Of a stretch of 64,000 nucleotides of DNA, positions 46,356 to 58,507 are shown piece by piece. Made by a program: the position numbers and the translations under genes. The stretch's first letter is position 1, and each line of letters opens with the position of its first letter. The notes under the pieces were generated by a model, which saw only the letters and a program-made list of their open reading frames with translations, was not told the DNA's origin and did no database searches. Origin of the DNA: Neisseria sp. Marseille-Q6792 (GTDB lineage Bacteria; Pseudomonadota; Gammaproteobacteria; Burkholderiales; Neisseriaceae); contig NZ_OW969598.1 in NCBI RefSeq assembly GCF_943181435.1, forward strand, positions 1,674,001 through 1,738,000, read 5' to 3'.

Positions 46356-47798
46356 ATGCATCAAACCTATTATGCCGTACGGCGAGATTTGCTCGAAGCC
46401 AACCATCTTTCTCCCGATTTGCTCGCCCAAAGCCTGAGCATTATCGGCACCAACCATGTCGATTATGCCGACATTTATTGTCAGCGCACCGCCTATGAAA
46501 GTTGGCATCTGGAAGAAGGCATCGTCAAATCGGGCAGCTTCCAAATCGATCAGGGTGTGGGCGTTCGTGCCGTTTCGGGCGATAAAACCGCTTTTGCCTA
46601 CGCTGACAGCCTGTGTATCGATTCGATCAACCGCTCTGCCAAAGCCGTGCGCGTGATTGGTGCGGCCGGTGGCGAAGCTAGCGTCAAAGTGCCGACACCT
46701 GCCTACGGCAAGCCTGTCCACATGGCGATGGATCCTATTGCCAGCCTTGATTCCGCTGCCAAAGTCGCGTTGTTGAACAAAGTTGAAACGCTGGCCAAAA
46801 CCGCCGATCCGCGCATCGTGCAAGTGATGGCCGGTTTGACCTGCGAATACGATATGGTGTACATCGCCCGTTTGGACGGTAAACACGCTGCGGATATCCG
46901 TCCGATGGTGCGCCTGAACGTTACCGTTATCGCCAAACAGGGCGACAGGCGCGAACAGGGCAGCGCGGGCGGCGGCGGACGTTATGATTTGGCGTATTTC
47001 GATGAAACTTTGGTACGGCAGTTTGTCGATTCCGCCGTCAAACAAGCCCTGATTAATCTCGAATCCCGTCCTGCGCCTGCCGGTGAGATGACCGTCGTTT
47101 TGGGCAACGGCTGGCCTGGCGTGTTGCTGCACGAAGCGGTCGGACATGGTTTGGAAGGCGATTTCAACCGCAAAGAAACCAGCGTTTTCTCCGGACGAAT
47201 CGGCGAGCGCGTGGCTGCCAAAGGCGTTACCGTTGTGGATCAAGGCGATATTGCCGACAGACGCGGCTCGCTCAATATCGATGACGAAGGCAACGAAACC
47301 CGCCGCACCGTATTGATTGAAGACGGTATTTTGGTCGGCTATATGCAGGACGAAACCAACGCCCGCCTGACGGGTACGCAATCGACCGGCAACGGCCGCC
47401 GCGAAAGCTACGCCTCCGTCCCTATGCCGCGCATGACCAACACATTTATGGAAAACGGCGGCTACGAACCCGACGAAATCATCGCGTCCATCGACAAAGG
47501 CATTTACGCCGTCAACTTCGGCGGCGGACAAGTGGACATTACCAGCGGCAAATTCGTGTTCAGCGCATCCGAAGCGTGGTGGGTGGAAGGCGGTAAACTG
47601 CAATATCCTGTCAAAGGTGCGACCATTATCGGCAATGGCCCCGAAGTGTTGAAACACGTTTCGATGATAGGCAACGATACCGCGCTGGACAGCGGTGTCG
47701 GCGTGTGCGGCAAAGAAGGGCAGAGCGTCCCCGTCGGCGTGGGACAACCGACCTTGCGGATTGATGCCGGACTGACTGTCGGCGGTAGCGAAATCTGA
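46356..47798 (+). CDS. tldD: metalloprotease TldD
   Basis: Encodes 480 residues from ATG 46356 (MHQTYYAVRRDLLEANHLSP). Zinc site HEAVGHGLEGDFNRKETSVF (HExxxH), with VDQGDIADRRGSLNIDDEGN, YMQDETNARLTGTQSTGNGR RES and the C-terminal GGQVDITSGKFVFSASEAWW. Works with PmbA/TldE to cleave unfolded peptides. A longer frame to 46314 lacks a ribosome site. Confidence 0.95.
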   Translation: MHQTYYAVRRDLLEANHLSPDLLAQSLSIIGTNHVDYADIYCQRTAYESWHLEEGIVKSGSFQIDQGVGVRAVSGDKTAFAYADSLCIDSINRSAKAVRVIGAAGGEASVKVPTPAYGKPVHMAMDPIASLDSAAKVALLNKVETLAKTADPRIVQVMAGLTCEYDMVYIARLDGKHAADIRPMVRLNVTVIAKQGDRREQGSAGGGGRYDLAYFDETLVRQFVDSAVKQALINLESRPAPAGEMTVVLGNGWPGVLLHEAVGHGLEGDFNRKETSVFSGRIGERVAAKGVTVVDQGDIADRRGSLNIDDEGNETRRTVLIEDGILVGYMQDETNARLTGTQSTGNGRRESYASVPMPRMTNTFMENGGYEPDEIIASIDKGIYAVNFGGGQVDITSGKFVFSASEAWWVEGGKLQYPVKGATIIGNGPEVLKHVSMIGNDTALDSGVGVCGKEGQSVPVGVGQPTLRIDAGLTVGGSEI

Positions 47799-47814
47799 CG
47801 CGGAATCCGGCACG

Positions 47815-47843
47815 ATGCCGTCTGAAAGGTTTTCAGACGGCAT
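47815..47843. terminator. inverted DNA uptake sequence hairpin after tldD
   Basis: ATGCCGTCTGAAA and TTTCAGACGGCAT arms, 17 bases past the tldD stop. Confidence 0.8.
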
Positions 47844-47947
47844 CGCCTTATTCTTTTTTCCGATGTTTGATATTCCCAAGCATTCTTTAACATTATCTTG
47901 CAAGTTCATTAAAATACCGCCTTTCGTTAAGCTGATTTCTGATTCTG

Positions 47948-48607
47948 ATGAACTGGCCTTATTTAATCGATGCCGTACCCAAATTCGCCGATGCGGCAAA
48001 GTTGACGCTGGAATTGTCCGTTTACGGCGTTGTTTTGTCGTTGCTGTTCGGCCTGCCCGTCGCCGTGGTAACGGCATACCGCATCCGCCCCTTCTACGCA
48101 TTGGCGCGCGCCTATATCGAGCTGTCGCGCAATACGCCCCTGCTGATCCAATTGTTTTTCCTGTATTACGGCCTGCCGAAAATGGGCATTAAATGGGACG
48201 GTTTCACCTGCGGCGTGATCGCACTGGTTTTCTTGGGCGCAAGCTATATGGCAGAAGCCATCCGCGCCGGTATTTTGTCCGTCCCAAAAGGACAGATTGA
48301 AGCGGGCAAGGCTATCGGTTTGAGCCGATTTCAAGTCTTCCACTATGTCGAATTGCCTCAGGCATGGGCGGTCGCCGTTCCCGCCATCGGCGCAAACGTA
48401 TTGTTTTTGATGAAAGAAACATCTATCGTCAGCGCGGTCGGCATTGCAGAATTGTTGTTCGTTACCAAAGACATCATCGGCATGGACTATAAAACCAACG
48501 AAGCCTTGTTCCTGCTGTTTGCCAGCTACCTGATCATCCTTCTGCCCGTTTCGCTTCTGGCGCGCTGGGCCGAAAACCGCGTACGGAGTGCAAAATATGG
48601 TGTTTGA
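47948..48607 (+). CDS. polar amino acid ABC transporter permease 1
   Basis: Encodes 219 residues with about five membrane segments. HisM/GlnP-type: AYIELSRNTPLLIQLFFLYY, AYMAEAIRAGILSVPKGQIE AG then KAIGLSRFQVFHYVELPQA (EAA loop). First gene of a four-gene transporter; its 3' end overlaps the second permease by 11 bases. Substrate probably cystine or cysteine, from the binding protein. Confidence 0.92.
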   Translation: MNWPYLIDAVPKFADAAKLTLELSVYGVVLSLLFGLPVAVVTAYRIRPFYALARAYIELSRNTPLLIQLFFLYYGLPKMGIKWDGFTCGVIALVFLGASYMAEAIRAGILSVPKGQIEAGKAIGLSRFQVFHYVELPQAWAVAVPAIGANVLFLMKETSIVSAVGIAELLFVTKDIIGMDYKTNEALFLLFASYLIILLPVSLLARWAENRVRSAKYGV

Positions 48608-49265
48608 CTGGCTGTTTGAAGGACAAAACGCGGCGCGCTTGGGCGAAGGCCTGCTCTTAACGGCACAAATTTCTTTAATCTCTGTTGCGGCTTCTTGCGT
48701 ATTGGGCACGCTGTTCGGCTTGGTTCTGCGTTCGCGCAACCGGCTCATCCGCTTTATCGGACGGTTTTATCTCGAAACCATCCGCATCGTGCCGATTTTG
48801 GTGTGGCTGTTCGGACTGTATTTCGGACTGTCCGCTTGGACAGGCATCCACATCGACGGATTTTGGGTCTGCGTCTGGGTATTTACCATGTGGGGCATCG
48901 CCGAAATGGGCGATTTGGTCCGCGGCGCATTGGAATCGATTGAAAAACACCAGGTCGAATCAGGCCTGGCACTCGGCTTGAGTCGCGGGCAGGTATTCCG
49001 CTACATCGAGCTGCCGCAAAGCATCCGCCGTGTATTGCCCGGCGCAGTCAACCTGTTCACGCGCATGATCAAAACCAGCTCGCTCGCCTCGCTTATCGGC
49101 GTCATCGAAGTCGTCAAAGTCGGCCAGCAAATCATCGAAAACTCTTTGCTGACGCAGCCCAATGCTTCATTTTGGGTTTACGGCCTGATTTTTATGCTGT
49201 ATTTCTTCTGTTGCTGGCCGCTGTCGCTGCTGGCGGCAAAACTTGAACAAAAATGGGAACACTGA
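48597..49265 (+). CDS. polar amino acid ABC transporter permease 2
   Basis: Encodes 222 residues from ATG 48597 (MVFDWLFEGQNAARLGEGLL). Second permease of the same family: YLETIRIVPILVWLFGLYFG, EMGDLVRGALESIEKHQVES, ALGLSRGQVFRYIELPQSIR (EAA loop). Forms a heterodimer with the first. Confidence 0.92.
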   Translation: MVFDWLFEGQNAARLGEGLLLTAQISLISVAASCVLGTLFGLVLRSRNRLIRFIGRFYLETIRIVPILVWLFGLYFGLSAWTGIHIDGFWVCVWVFTMWGIAEMGDLVRGALESIEKHQVESGLALGLSRGQVFRYIELPQSIRRVLPGAVNLFTRMIKTSSLASLIGVIEVVKVGQQIIENSLLTQPNASFWVYGLIFMLYFFCCWPLSLLAAKLEQKWEH

Positions 49266-49266
49266 C

Positions 49267-49998
49267 ATGGCTTTACTGAGCATCCGCAACCTGCACAAAC
49301 AATACGGCAACGTAACCGCCATCCAATCCTTAGACTTGGACTTGGAAAAAGGCGAAGTCATCGTACTGCTGGGCCCGTCCGGCTGCGGCAAATCCACACT
49401 CCTGCGCTGCGTCAACGGTTTGGAAGCGCACCAAGGCGGCAGCATCGTGATGGACGGTGTCGGCGAATTCGGCAAAGACGTTTCCTGGCAAACCGCCCGG
49501 CAAAAAGTCGGCATGGTCTTCCAAAGCTATGAACTGTTTGCCCACATGACCGTCATTGAAAACATCCTCTTAGGCCCGGTAAAAGTACAAAACCGCAACC
49601 GTGCCGAGGCAGAGGCTCAAGCCGACAAGCTGTTGGAACGCGTCGGCCTGCTCGACCGCAAAAACGCCTATCCGCGAGAACTCTCCGGCGGCCAGAAACA
49701 GCGCATCGCCATCGTCCGCGCCCTGTGCCTGAATCCGGAAGTCATCCTGCTGGACGAAATTACCGCCGCACTCGACCCCGAAATGGTGCGCGAAGTCTTG
49801 GAAGTGGTTTTGGAACTCGCCCGCGAAGGCATGAGCATGCTCATTGTAACCCATGAAATGGGGTTTGCACGCAAAGTTGCCGACCGCATCATCTTCATGG
49901 ACAAAGGCGGCATAGTCGAATCGTCCGACCCCGAAACCTTCTTCTCCGCACCAAAAAGCGAACGCGCCCGCCAATTTCTGGCAGGTATGGACTACTGA
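49267..49998 (+). CDS. amino acid ABC transporter ATP-binding protein
   Basis: Encodes 243 residues from ATG 49267 (MALLSIRNLHKQYGNVTAIQ), one base after the permease stop. Walker A GPSGCGKST, Q loop FQSYELFAHMTV, signature LSGGQKQR, Walker B VILLDEITAALDPE, H loop VTHEMGFARKVAD. GlnQ/ArtP-type ATPase. Confidence 0.95.
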   Translation: MALLSIRNLHKQYGNVTAIQSLDLDLEKGEVIVLLGPSGCGKSTLLRCVNGLEAHQGGSIVMDGVGEFGKDVSWQTARQKVGMVFQSYELFAHMTVIENILLGPVKVQNRNRAEAEAQADKLLERVGLLDRKNAYPRELSGGQKQRIAIVRALCLNPEVILLDEITAALDPEMVREVLEVVLELAREGMSMLIVTHEMGFARKVADRIIFMDKGGIVESSDPETFFSAPKSERARQFLAGMDY

Positions 49999-50071
49999 TT
50001 TACCGCAAACCGTCCGAACCCTTTTCAGACGGCATTTCATCCCAAGCAAACATTCAAAAAGGAGATTCTCA

Positions 50072-50926
50072 ATGAAACTGAACGCCAAACTCAAAGCCCT
50101 TTTGGCTTCCGCTGCCATCGCCGTCGGTCTGACCGCCTGCGGGGGCGGCTCCGGCGATGCCCAATCTTCACAAAGCAGCGGTGCGGCAACCGTTGCCGCC
50201 ATCAAAGAAAAAGGCGTGATCCGCATCGGCGTATTCGGCGACAAGCCCCCGTTCGGCTATGTTGACGCCAACGGCAAAAACCAAGGCTTTGACGTTGAAA
50301 TCGCCAAAGATCTGGCCAAAGACCTGCTCGGCAGCCCCGACAAAGTCGAATTTGTCTTAACCGAGGCCGCAAACCGCGTCGAATACGTCCGTTCCGGCAA
50401 AGTCGACCTCATCCTGGCCAACTTCACCAAAACTCCCGAACGCGCCGAAGCCGTCGATTTTGCCGACCCCTACATGAAAGTAGCCTTGGGCGTAGTTTCC
50501 CCCAAAGACAAACCGATTACCGACATTGCGCAACTGAAAGACCAAACCCTGCTGGTCAACAAAGGCACCACCGCCGACGCCTTCTTCACCAAAAACCATC
50601 CTGAAGTCAAACTGCTGAAATTCGACCAAAATACCGAAACCTTCGACGCACTGAAAGACGGCCGCGGCGTAGCACTCGCCCACGACAACGCCCTGCTGTG
50701 GGCATGGGCAAAAGAAAACCCGAATTTTGAAGTCGCCATCGGTAACCTCGGCCCTGCCGAATTTATCGCCCCCGCCGTTCAAAAAGGCAACGCCGACCTC
50801 TTGAACTGGGTCAACAGTGAAATCGCCGCCATGAAAAAAGACGGCCGTCTGAAAGCCGCCTATGAAAAAACCCTCTTGCCCGTATATGGCGAAAAAGTCA
50901 AACCAGAAGAATTGCTGGCCGAATAA
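50072..50926 (+). CDS. amino acid ABC transporter solute-binding lipoprotein (CjaA/cystine-type)
   Basis: Encodes 284 residues; lipobox LTAC with Cys23 then GGGSGDAQSSQSSG linker. SBP family 3 signature GVIRIGVFGDKPPFGYVDAN, DVEIAKDLAKDLLG, RVEYVRSGKVDLILANFTKT, and KGTTADAFFTKNHPEV. AAGGAG lies 7 bases before ATG 50072. Relatives in Neisseria and Campylobacter (CjaA) bind cystine or cysteine; the substrate here is inferred. Confidence 0.9.
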   Translation: MKLNAKLKALLASAAIAVGLTACGGGSGDAQSSQSSGAATVAAIKEKGVIRIGVFGDKPPFGYVDANGKNQGFDVEIAKDLAKDLLGSPDKVEFVLTEAANRVEYVRSGKVDLILANFTKTPERAEAVDFADPYMKVALGVVSPKDKPITDIAQLKDQTLLVNKGTTADAFFTKNHPEVKLLKFDQNTETFDALKDGRGVALAHDNALLWAWAKENPNFEVAIGNLGPAEFIAPAVQKGNADLLNWVNSEIAAMKKDGRLKAAYEKTLLPVYGEKVKPEELLAE

Positions 50927-51507
50927 GTTTGTTTGACAAGAAAATCTGTATCCGCATTTGAAGGCGGGTGCGGATTTTTTTTCAGCCGCCGAAAATATCG
51001 AAAGTCCAAAGGAAAAATCAACTATCTCATTGTTTTCTTTATTTGTTTTATCATTCTTGTATGTGCGGAAATCAAGTTCGTCCGGTTTTGCCTGTGTTTG
51101 AATTTCGGGCAACTTTCAAATCGTCATTCCCGAAAAACGCTTCAGCCTTATGTTTCCGGATGACTGTTTTTGTGAGAATGACGGCGGAGCGTTTCTGTTA
51201 TTCGGATAAATTCCTACGGTATTGAAACGGCGATAAGGTGTTTTTCTTTATTATATAGTGGATTAAATTTAAACCAGTACGGCGTTGCCTCGCCTTAGCT
51301 CAAAGAGAACGATTCTCTAAGGTGCTGAAGCACCAAGTGAATCGGTTCCGTACTATTTGTACCGTCTGCGGCTTCGTCGCCTTGTCCTGATTTAAATTTA
51401 ATCCACTATAATTATATAATTTCAATGCAAAATGATATTTTTTGAACAAGCGTGCCGCAAAGCCGGAAAAAATGTTCGAGCCGCATCGGCGGCAGACGGG
51501 ATAAAAA
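50927..51507. other. intergenic region with a Correia element and degenerate repeats
   Basis: Contains AT-rich sequence after the binding-protein gene, a stretch like a degenerate dRS3 (CATTCCCGAAAAAC near 51122), the Correia element at 51254 and an AT-rich leader of prmC. No gene seen. Confidence 0.5.
51254..51410. mobile_element. Correia repeat enclosed element, full-length (157 bp)
   Basis: TATAGTGGATTAAATTTAAA ... TAAATTTAATCCACTATA with complete interior, 97 bases before prmC. Confidence 0.95.
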
Positions 51508-52329
51508 ATGACGTTTGACGAATGGTTGGGCTTGTCAAAACTGCCTAAAAATGAAGCAAGAATGCTGCTGCAATATGTTTCGGAATATACGCGCGTGCAG
51601 TTGTTGACGCGAGGCGGGGAAGAAATGCCGGGCGAAGTCCGACAGCGGACGGACAGGCTGGCGCAACGCCGTCTGAACGGCGAGCCGGTTGCCTATATTT
51701 TAGGTGTGCGCGAATTTTATGGCAGATGCTTTACAGTCAATCCGAGCGTGTTGATTCCGCGTCCCGAAACCGAGCATCTGGTCGAAGCCGTATTGGCGCA
51801 CCTGCCCGAAAACGGGCGCGTGTGGGATTTGGGGACGGGCAGCGGCGCGGTTGCCGTAACCGTCGCACTCGAACGCCCGGATGCCTTCGTCCGCGCATCC
51901 GACATCAGTCTGAGCGCACTCGAAACCGCCAGGAAGAACGCGGTAGATTTGGGTGCGGCGGTCGAGTTTGCACACGGTTCCTGGTTCGACACCGATATGC
52001 CGTCTGAAAGGCAATGGGATGTCATCGTTTCCAACCCGCCTTATATCGAAAACGGCGACATTCATCTTTCTCAAGGGGATTTGCGGTTTGAGCCGAAAAA
52101 CGCGCTGACCGATTTTTCAGACGGCATGAGCTGCATCAGGGCGTTGGCGGAAGGTGCCCCCAAGTATCTGGCAGACGGAGGGTTTCTGCTGTTGGAACAC
52201 GGATTCAATCAGGGCGGTGCGGTGCGCGGCGTGTTGGCTGCCCATGGTTTTACGGAAGTGAAAACCTTGACCGACCTGGCCGGGTTGGACAGGGTTACGT
52301 TGGGGAAACATATGAAGCATTTGAAATAA
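51508..52329 (+). CDS. prmC: peptide chain release factor N5-glutamine methyltransferase
   Basis: Methylates the GGQ glutamine of release factors. Encodes 273 residues. [11 protein letters not shown] motif region ([19 protein letters not shown]), [19 protein letters not shown] site [20 protein letters not shown], and the signature [13 protein letters not shown]. It starts at ATG 51508. Confidence 0.95.
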   Translation: MTFDEWLGLSKLPKNEARMLLQYVSEYTRVQLLTRGGEEMPGEVRQRTDRLAQRRLNGEPVAYILGVREFYGRCFTVNPSVLIPRPETEHLVEAVLAHLPENGRVWDLGTGSGAVAVTVALERPDAFVRASDISLSALETARKNAVDLGAAVEFAHGSWFDTDMPSERQWDVIVSNPPYIENGDIHLSQGDLRFEPKNALTDFSDGMSCIRALAEGAPKYLADGGFLLLEHGFNQGGAVRGVLAAHGFTEVKTLTDLAGLDRVTLGKHMKHLK

Positions 52330-52430
52330 GTGTTTACAAAATTGGCGGTTTTTCCATTATTGGTTTATGATAGGTTTCGATATGTAAATTTTATTTTAAT
52401 TTTTGGAGAAAAAAATAAGGAGGAACGAAG

Positions 52431-53819
52431 ATGAATGCAGTCGTAATCGCCGTAATCGTCATGTTGGTGCTGTCGCTGTCGCGCGTGCATGTAGTATTGA
52501 GTTTGACGGTCGGTGCATTTGTCGGCGGCGTGGTGGCAGGTATGCCGCTGCAAAATATAACTGATGCGGCCGGACAGGTCAGTCAGGCGGGGATTATCCC
52601 CGTATTTAACAAAGGCTTGGAAGGCGGCGCGAAAATTGCGCTCTCTTATGCCATGCTCGGTGCGTTTGCCATGGCAATCACTCATTCGGGACTGCCCCAA
52701 CAGCTTGCGGGTGCGATTATCCGCAAATTGAACCGGAGCAGTATGCCCGACAGCGTACGTTCGGGAGAAGGCGCGGTCAAATGGCTGCTGCTTTCTATTA
52801 TTTTGGTGATGGGCATCATGAGCCAGAACGTCGTGCCTATCCATATTGCCTTTATTCCGATGATTGTTCCCCCGCTGCTTTTGGTGTTCAACCGCCTGAA
52901 GGTCGACCGCCGACTGGTTGCGTGCGTCATCACTTTTGGTCTGGTTACGACCTATATGTTCCTGCCTTACGGTTTCGGCGCGATTTTCTTAAATGAAATT
53001 CTGTTGGGCAACATCCATTCCGCCGCGCCGGAACTCGACGTTAAAAACATCAACGTGATGGCGGCAATGGCGATTCCTGCATTGGGTATGGTAACCGGAC
53101 TCCTGCTGGCGTTTGTGCATTATCGCAAGCCCCGCCTGTATCAAAGCAATGATACCGATGCGGCGGGCAATGCCGATGCGGCAAACCAACCTCAGGCGTC
53201 TTCATACCGCAGCTTGGTTGCGGCCATCGCCATTGCCGTATGTTTTGCCATCCAGCTGATGTACGAAGATTCGCTGGTGTTGGGGGCGATGCTCGGTTTC
53301 GCCGTATTTATGATGTTGGGCGTCATCAACCGCAACAAGGCCAGCGACGTCTTCGGGGAAGGCATCAAGATGATGGCCATGGTCGGTTTTATCATGATTG
53401 CGGCACAGGGTTTTGCCGCTGTTATGAGTGCAACCGGACACATCCAGCCGCTGGTCGAAAGCAGCATGGCGATGTTCGGCGGCAACAAAGGTATGGCGGC
53501 ATTGGCCATGCTGCTGGTGGGGCTTTTGGTAACCATGGGTATCGGTTCGTCCTTTTCCACTTTGCCCATTATTGCCGCGATTTATGTACCGTTGTGCATC
53601 AGTCTGGGCTTTTCGCCGCTTGCCACAGTCTCTATTGTCGGTACGGCGGGTGCGTTGGGCGATGCCGGTTCGCCCGCGTCCGATTCCACGCTGGGCCCGA
53701 CCATGGGCTTGAACGTCGACGGACAACACGATCATATTCGGGATTCCGTCATCCCGACCTTTATCCACTACAACATCCCGCTGATGATTGCCGGTTGGAT
53801 TGCCGCGATGGTGCTGTAA
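52431..53819 (+). CDS. Na+/H+ antiporter family protein
   Basis: Encodes 462 residues with about 11-12 membrane segments. NhaC-type family: N-terminal AVVIAVIVMLVLSLSRVHVV then GAFVGGVVAG, GGAKIALSYAMLGAFAMAIT, ILVMGIMSQNVVPIHIAFIP, and the GDAGSPASDSTLGPTMGLNV signature near the end. AGGAGG lies 6 bases before ATG 52431. slyX follows with no gap. Confidence 0.9.
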   Translation: MNAVVIAVIVMLVLSLSRVHVVLSLTVGAFVGGVVAGMPLQNITDAAGQVSQAGIIPVFNKGLEGGAKIALSYAMLGAFAMAITHSGLPQQLAGAIIRKLNRSSMPDSVRSGEGAVKWLLLSIILVMGIMSQNVVPIHIAFIPMIVPPLLLVFNRLKVDRRLVACVITFGLVTTYMFLPYGFGAIFLNEILLGNIHSAAPELDVKNINVMAAMAIPALGMVTGLLLAFVHYRKPRLYQSNDTDAAGNADAANQPQASSYRSLVAAIAIAVCFAIQLMYEDSLVLGAMLGFAVFMMLGVINRNKASDVFGEGIKMMAMVGFIMIAAQGFAAVMSATGHIQPLVESSMAMFGGNKGMAALAMLLVGLLVTMGIGSSFSTLPIIAAIYVPLCISLGFSPLATVSIVGTAGALGDAGSPASDSTLGPTMGLNVDGQHDHIRDSVIPTFIHYNIPLMIAGWIAAMVL

Positions 53820-54044
53820 ATGGATGGGCTTGAAGGGCTGGAGTGCCGTATTGTCGAATTGGAAATCCAATCCGCGCTTCAGGAAGACGTAATCGTCGGC
53901 CTGAACGCGATGGTGGCGGAATTGCGGCAGACGTTGGATTTGCAGCAGGCTCAGTTGAGGCTGTTGTACGGCAAGCTGCAAGACAAAAATTCCGACGCGC
54001 AAGAGCCGTATTCCCTGCGCGACGAAATCCCGCCGCATTATTGA
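53820..54044 (+). CDS. slyX: SlyX family protein
   Basis: Encodes 74 residues, one coiled coil: LECRIVELEIQSALQEDVIV, LNAMVAELRQTLDLQQAQLR, LLYGKLQDK, ending DEIPPHY, the conserved SlyX tail (E/P-P-P-H-Y). Starts directly after the antiporter stop. Function poorly known. Confidence 0.88.
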   Translation: MDGLEGLECRIVELEIQSALQEDVIVGLNAMVAELRQTLDLQQAQLRLLYGKLQDKNSDAQEPYSLRDEIPPHY

Positions 54045-54113
54045 TGCGCCGTCGGCATCCGGATTCCCCCTAAAAGCTGTGTTTGAGTATTCCGCCGATG
54101 CAAACCTAAGATA

Positions 54114-54268
54114 TATAGTGGATTAACAAAAATCAGGACAAGGCGACGAAGCCGCAGACAGTACAAATAGTACGGAACCGATTCACTTGGTGCTTGAGCA
54201 CCTTAGAGAATCGTTCTCTTTGAGCTAAGGCGAGGCAACGCTGTACTGGTTTTTGTTAATCCACTATA
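54114..54268. mobile_element. Correia repeat enclosed element, full-length (155 bp)
   Basis: TATAGTGGATTAACAAAAAT ... TTTTGTTAATCCACTATA, in the opposite orientation to the copy at 36423. Confidence 0.95.
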
Positions 54269-54385
54269 ACTTTAATCAGTCGGACAAAATGCCTTTTATC
54301 CGATGGGAGCGTTTCCACCCGAACGGAAATAAGCGGCCTTCCCCCTACAAACAGACGAAATCAATCGGGTATTCAAATACAGCCT

Positions 54386-54484
54386 AAAAAAAGCCGTCCG
54401 AACCCAAAAGGGACAGACGGCCAAACACATTACGGGGAAAATATCTTAACTCAATGAATCTGCGAATCAGATATTGCTAAAACA
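54386..54484 (-). ncRNA. candidate small RNA, about 99 nt
   Basis: Minus strand: a TATAAT box at 54496-54491 would place the start near 54484. The predicted RNA has a 5' hairpin (ATCTG-ATTCG-CAGAT), an unpaired AAGATATTTTCCCCGTAATG with a C4 run that could pair with a Shine-Dalgarno site, and a strong terminator GCCGTCTG...CGGACGGC (54393-54422) followed by T7 (54392-54386). No open frame of note lies inside. It stands alone between slyX and thiF. Identity with a known neisserial sRNA not established. Confidence 0.5.
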
Positions 54485-54490
54485 ATTGCA

Positions 54491-54529
54491 ATTATAAGGT
54501 AAGTTTATTTTTTTTTTTTTTTTTTTTTT
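54491..54529 (-). promoter_or_regulatory. promoter of candidate sRNA with a 22-base A tract
   Basis: Minus strand A22 (T22 at 54508-54529 on plus), then 11 bases, then TATAAT. The -35 position falls inside the A tract. Tracts of this length are unstable and alter promoter strength in Neisseria (for example porA, fetA), so expression may vary. Confidence 0.5.
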
Positions 54530-54743
54530 GCAAAGAAATGTAAATTTTCAGGTTGTGTTTTTGCAATCCGTGTATTTCGCCCGCCCGTCAGGGAAAAGGC
54601 GATTATTTTTTGCTTAGGCAAACAATTATCCTGTTGAGTATATTGAAGATAAGTATGCTTATCGACACTATGTCAAAACACCGCCGATTTTTAAAACCGT
54701 TCCGCCGAATCCGTTTTTATGCCGTCTGAAACGGCGGCAGGGT

Positions 54744-55514
54744 TTATCGCGCCGCGCCGCAAACCGGGCATTCAGGGTTGCGCGGCAGGTCGAAATATCG
54801 CCAGCCCCCTTCCAAAGCACGGTAAACCGCCAGCCTGCCGTGCGACGGTTCGCCTGCATCCAGCAGGATTTTCAGTGCCTCCGCCGCCTGCGTGCAGCCG
54901 ATGATGCCGACCAGCGGCGAGAATACGCCGAAAAGGGAACAGATGCCGTCTGAAGCCGATCCGCCGTCGAACAGGCAGGCGTAACACGGCGAGTCGGGCA
55001 AGTCGGGACGGTACACGGCAAGCTGCCCTTCAAAGCGTACCGCCGCCCCTGAAACCAGCGGTGTTTTCGTTTGTACGCAGGCACGGTTGACGGCTTGGCG
55101 CGTGGCGTAGTTGTCGCAGCAGTCTAAAACGATGTCGGCGGTTTGAACCAAACCGGTCAGGCGGCCGCCGTCGAGTTTTTCGTTGACGGTGCGGACATCG
55201 ACGGTATGGTTGATATGGCGCAGACGGTCTGCCAAGGTTTCGGTTTTGAGTTTGCCGACGTCGCCCTCGTTAAATGCGACCTGACGTTGCAGGTTGTGCA
55301 GTTCGACCGTGTCGAAATCGGCTATGGTCAGCGTGCCGACACCCGAAGCGGCAAGGTAGGGCAGTGCGGCGGCACCCAAACCGCCGCAGCCGACGACCAA
55401 AATATGCGCGTCGGAAAGCTTTTGCTGCCCTTCGATGCCGATTTCGTCCAGAAGGATGTGGCGGCTGTACCGCAGCAGGAATGCATCGTCGTTGTCGTGT
55501 TCGGTTGTGGTCAT
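54744..55514 (-). CDS. ThiF/MoeB/HesA family adenylyltransferase
   Basis: Activates the C-terminal Gly-Gly of ThiS or MoaD with ATP. Encodes 256 residues from ATG 55514 (MTTTEHDNDDAFLLRYSRHI). Motifs: RYSRHILLDEIGIEGQQKL, ATP site VVGCGGLGAAALPYL, DFDTVELHNLQRQ, VLDCCDNYATRQAVN, zinc pairs CYAC and CPVC. The genome stretch has thiS but no other thiF, so it probably serves thiamine synthesis, possibly both pathways. Confidence 0.9.
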   Translation of the reverse strand: MTTTEHDNDDAFLLRYSRHILLDEIGIEGQQKLSDAHILVVGCGGLGAAALPYLAASGVGTLTIADFDTVELHNLQRQVAFNEGDVGKLKTETLADRLRHINHTVDVRTVNEKLDGGRLTGLVQTADIVLDCCDNYATRQAVNRACVQTKTPLVSGAAVRFEGQLAVYRPDLPDSPCYACLFDGGSASDGICSLFGVFSPLVGIIGCTQAAEALKILLDAGEPSHGRLAVYRALEGGWRYFDLPRNPECPVCGAAR

Positions 55515-55607
55515 GATGATGTTCTGAAAAAACAGTTGCGGGCGATTGTAACGCTGCCGTTGGGCGGCGTTCAACTTCAGACGGCATTTCGGGAAACGGG
55601 CGGTTAA

Positions 55608-58385
<2,778 letters not shown>

Positions 58386-58403
58386 TTGTGCCGTTTCGGG
58401 ATA

Positions 58404-58436
58404 AAATGCCGTCTGAACGCCTTTCAGACGGCATTT
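58404..58436. terminator. inverted DNA uptake sequence hairpin after ppc
   Basis: AAATGCCGTCTGAA and TTCAGACGGCATTT arms, 19 bases past the stop. Confidence 0.85.
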
Positions 58437-58507
58437 CCCTGTCTGCACTTGCAGAGAAACAGCGATTGTTTTAAAGTGAACAGCAGTGATATGTTGAAAG
58501 ACGACCA

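Noticed and set aside
46347..48101. Minus-strand open frame of 584 codons
   Set aside because: Antisense of tldD and the start of the first permease; spans two real genes and a terminator.
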